Source: Ascidia mentula
Taxonomy: Eukaryota; Chordata; Ascidiacea; Phlebobranchia; Ascidiidae
DNA length: 64,000 nucleotides
Direction: 5' to 3'
Assembly: GCA_947561715.1 (NCBI GenBank)
Contig: OX387199.1
Coordinates: 21,953,001 to 22,017,000, forward strand
A model generated the notes under the pieces. The model had not been told where the DNA came from. It ran no database searches and worked only from the letters and a program-made list of their open reading frames with translations. Of this stretch, positions 61,701 to 64,000 are shown piece after piece (positions within the stretch are counted from its first letter, which is position 1; the number at the start of each line of letters is the position of its first letter). A program made the translations under genes and the position numbers.

Positions 61701-63737
61701 CCAAGGGACATTCGTCACTCCAGTCACTGCAATCTCCGACGCCGTTGAATTTCTACACAGTAGTTTGAATCTTGTTACTAAGAACAATCCACCACCATGA
61801 AGATTTATGTTTAAAAAAAAGAGCTGCAAATGTTCCGATTTTCGCTTCGAAAAATGGCATCTGGGTCAACTAGGGGAATTCCCTCGGAGAAAGGAGAAAC
61901 AATGCTCATTCATAAAAATATCACCTCATACCAGTTTTTTCGGAACAAACAGAGGTTTTCCACTTTCGCAATAAAACCTTCCGTCGTCTGAGCATCCCAG
62001 TTCATCCTCCGACGAATCACAGTTTATCTGACCGTCGCAAATTCGATGCTTGCCGATTGAAAGCTGGCAGAAAAGAAAACCGAAAATTATCAATAATTTG
62101 TGATGGAAATCAATTTCAAAGTTGTTTAATATTTTGAACTTGACTGTGACGTTTCCACGTGCGTCAACGCAAAAGAAGTGCTGCTGAAATAAGGTGGGTT
62201 TTTTTTTGTTGAAAAAGTGGCTGATCCAGCTAGTTTGCAATGCCTGGGCTGCCAAGCCTGTGAACCTAATGATCGCGATACGATAGCTGTGATCGCCAAG
62301 CAACGACCTGCGCAGTGGGGCGATCCTTCCAATCATGCCAATGCATTAAATATTACTGCGTAATTAAAAACAAATTACTATTTCAAAACAAACATATTTT
62401 GAAACATTTTTGTGTTACACCGTATTGGTTTGTTCAAGTTCCTGCTTAGCTGGTATGCAATTTAGGAACTTTCGGATTTAACTAATTACTCACCGCAGCG
62501 CCACCAAGCGACTGGCAATGCATACGATCTGGGCACGATTCTCCATTTTCGTCACTTCCGTCCACGCAGTCGACGAAACCATCGCACACTTTCAGCTGAT
62601 CGATGCTGACGTAGCCGTCCATTGTGTTGCAAGCGAACTTCGACGTGCAGATCGTCGGGTCTTCATCGTGGTAAACGTAAACGTCGTTAAATTAGGCGTG
62701 GTTGCATTCAATGAGTCCGTTACATAGTTTAGGTCTGACGTGATCTGGTAAAAAGGAGGTTTAATAAGAAAAGTGTCGGAAGGTAAGTACCTCAGAAATT
62801 ACAATATGTCTGTCATCAGCACCACGAGCAAAGAATGTTGTTTTTTTCGTGTTCAGTAATTCTGTATAATTTTCATTTATTTTGTGCATAGGTTAAAGGT
62901 TTTACTTGTCTTAAGTGTAAAATACTTGTTACCCAGCAGAGCCTATAATTGTGGTTATGAAAGGAAAATTCATTAGTGTGATGGGGCAAACGTTTCAAAC
63001 ACTATACCGTGCTCACAAACAACACTTTTCCGAGTCGTTTGGTATTTTTCTTGCAAGTTTGGCAAATGTTCGTTTTTAGGGGAGTTTCGAACTAAATATC
63101 AGTCAGTGTTATTAGTAAAAGTTTCACACAAATGGCATTAAATTGACTAAAATGCTGTCGCCAATAAACAAATTTGACAAAATGCTTCCAATTGTGTTCA
63201 AATGATTTGTAAACAACTTTAGCGCCAAAAATGAGGAGCGTAAGGTAATCCTTAAAAACATTATGACAGCCTGGTAGCAACGGCAAAGCAGCAAGCAAAG
63301 AATCTAATTCTATAAAGTTCTTTTATGTGCAATGTAACGTTTTACAGGTTATTCGGTGGTTTTCGTGCAAGTATTGCGACATGATTTCCAGCATAAGTTC
63401 ATGCAAGATCATAAAATGTTACAAAATTGCATTGTTGATGTCCCATGTGTATCAGGTACACCAGAATCGTTTGCAAACAGCTAAAGTGCAGCCAACGTAA
63501 CATGGTCACTTACAGTCGCTGCATTCAAACAATGGAACCCGATGTTCATCCCTGCATCCAGTTTTAACTTCGGGTTTGGACGAAGTTCTTGTGAAATTGT
63601 CACAAACCTCTGTGCATTCCTCCTTGACCGGTGAATTGTAATCTCTCCGACTTCCAGGTGAACTTACGCATTCGCTTCTTCCATCGCAGAAAATGGCTGT
63701 TTTCTGTTCGCAAGTTTCGGATGCTAAATGACTGCAT
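58788..63737 (-). pseudogene. LDLa-containing class A GPCR (GRL101/relaxin-receptor-like), 3' nine exons, with two lesions
   Basis: The exons, with compatible phases throughout, are 63737-63514, 62744-62494, 62063-61932, 61752-61579, 61264-60968, 60659-60479, 60203-60014, 59712-59502 and 59071-58788. The first four carry cysteine-rich LDLa modules (CDGFVDCVDGSDE, CDGQINCDSSEDELGC, GDCSDWSDEC). The fourth continues into TM1 (NPLLRGAVWIMGL..GN). The fifth has TM2-TM3 (NLSASDFLMGVYL, then C..L..SSE.SV). The sixth has TM4, the seventh the second extracellular loop, the eighth TM5, and the ninth TM6-TM7 (TDFCSWIP, LPINSAINPLIYS). Known relatives sense peptides at the plasma membrane. No leucine-rich repeats lie between LDLa and TM1. 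Lesions are TAA at 62694-62692 within an LDLa exon, and an apparent 26-base insertion or repeat near 58967-58992 that shifts the frame before TM7. Everything else is open, so these may be recent mutations, polymorphisms or sequencing errors. The 5' end lies beyond the window. Confidence 0.75.
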
Positions 63738-64000
63738 CTGGTAAAAAAATTCAATTTTACTGCACGAAAACTTAAAACTGACTTCTCATTTTCGCGTATG
63801 GCTACACAAATTGGTCAAAGGCCGGTGAAAATAACAGGATCATCAATATCAGAAAATTACACAGAGCGGTTTTGTTTCTGAAAACATTTATTAATCTGTG
63901 TGGAAATATATTGCACGGAAGGTTGTAATCAAGAACACAACGTGTTGTTTAAACTAAACATTGATGAGTATGACGTCAGACGCAACATCATACCTAAAAC
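63738..64000. other. Presumed intron of the LDLa-GPCR
   Basis: It lies upstream of the splice acceptor (TTTACCAG) of the most 5' exon seen. No further exon is recognised before the window ends. Confidence 0.4.

Overview
This window looks like animal nuclear DNA. It is AT-rich and gene-sparse, has short GT-AG introns, interspersed and segmental repeats, and a multi-exon class A GPCR with LDL-receptor class A (LDLa) modules. My best guess is a tunicate such as Ciona. That is an inference from compactness, gene style and the LDLa-GPCR; no marker gene fixes the species.

Positions 1-56 kb are dominated by one gene family that I cannot name. Members have a long first exon with a conserved core: a NYFFFRCG-like motif, then LLANPT..QPGNG..ITS, then F..YFE.FMT.S, then FEIARRL, then SIPVSSCI. 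A short intron with a split Arg/Ser codon (AG|GT) follows, and a small 3' exon usually carries a K.LFNP motif. Minus-strand copies lie at 3131-4338, 5957-7705, 11209-12459, 14577-15931 (broken), 18437-19791 (broken), 22301-23806, 29882-31112, 32800-34221 (internally deleted), 37467-38639 (frameshifted) and 44188-45590. One plus-strand copy lies at 53236-54248. Remnants lie at 1-17, 40303-40681 and 55683-56140.

The array grew by several duplications. About 1-12.5 kb is paralogous to about 32.9-45.6 kb. Within it, 640-6345 against 34970-40690 is very similar, while the 8.5-12.4 kb part is older. A 3860-bp unit is tandemly repeated from 13441 and both complete copies carry the same nonsense codon. 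A 132-bp tract shared by the genes at 44.9 kb and 53.8 kb looks like gene conversion. The region 46.4-51.6 kb holds a large inverted repeat (arms about 1.8 kb, spacer about 0.5 kb) and no convincing gene.

Scattered through the duplicated DNA are at least nine loci resembling type I hammerhead ribozymes: CTGATGA, a 5-bp stem II, GAAA, a short stem III, then a UH cleavage dinucleotide. They are at different stages of decay. The best are at 34949-35003 (-) and 51141-51196 (+).

Beyond the array, 57068-57712 encodes a two-exon secreted peptide with nine cysteines in its mature part. Positions 58788-63737 encode, on the minus strand, the 3' nine exons of an LDLa-GPCR related to GRL101/relaxin-receptor-type receptors. 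Its splice phases agree from exon to exon, but it has an in-frame stop in an LDLa exon and a frameshift before TM7. Fragments of a similar TM7 exon are embedded in the duplicated blocks at 1.4 kb and 35.7 kb.
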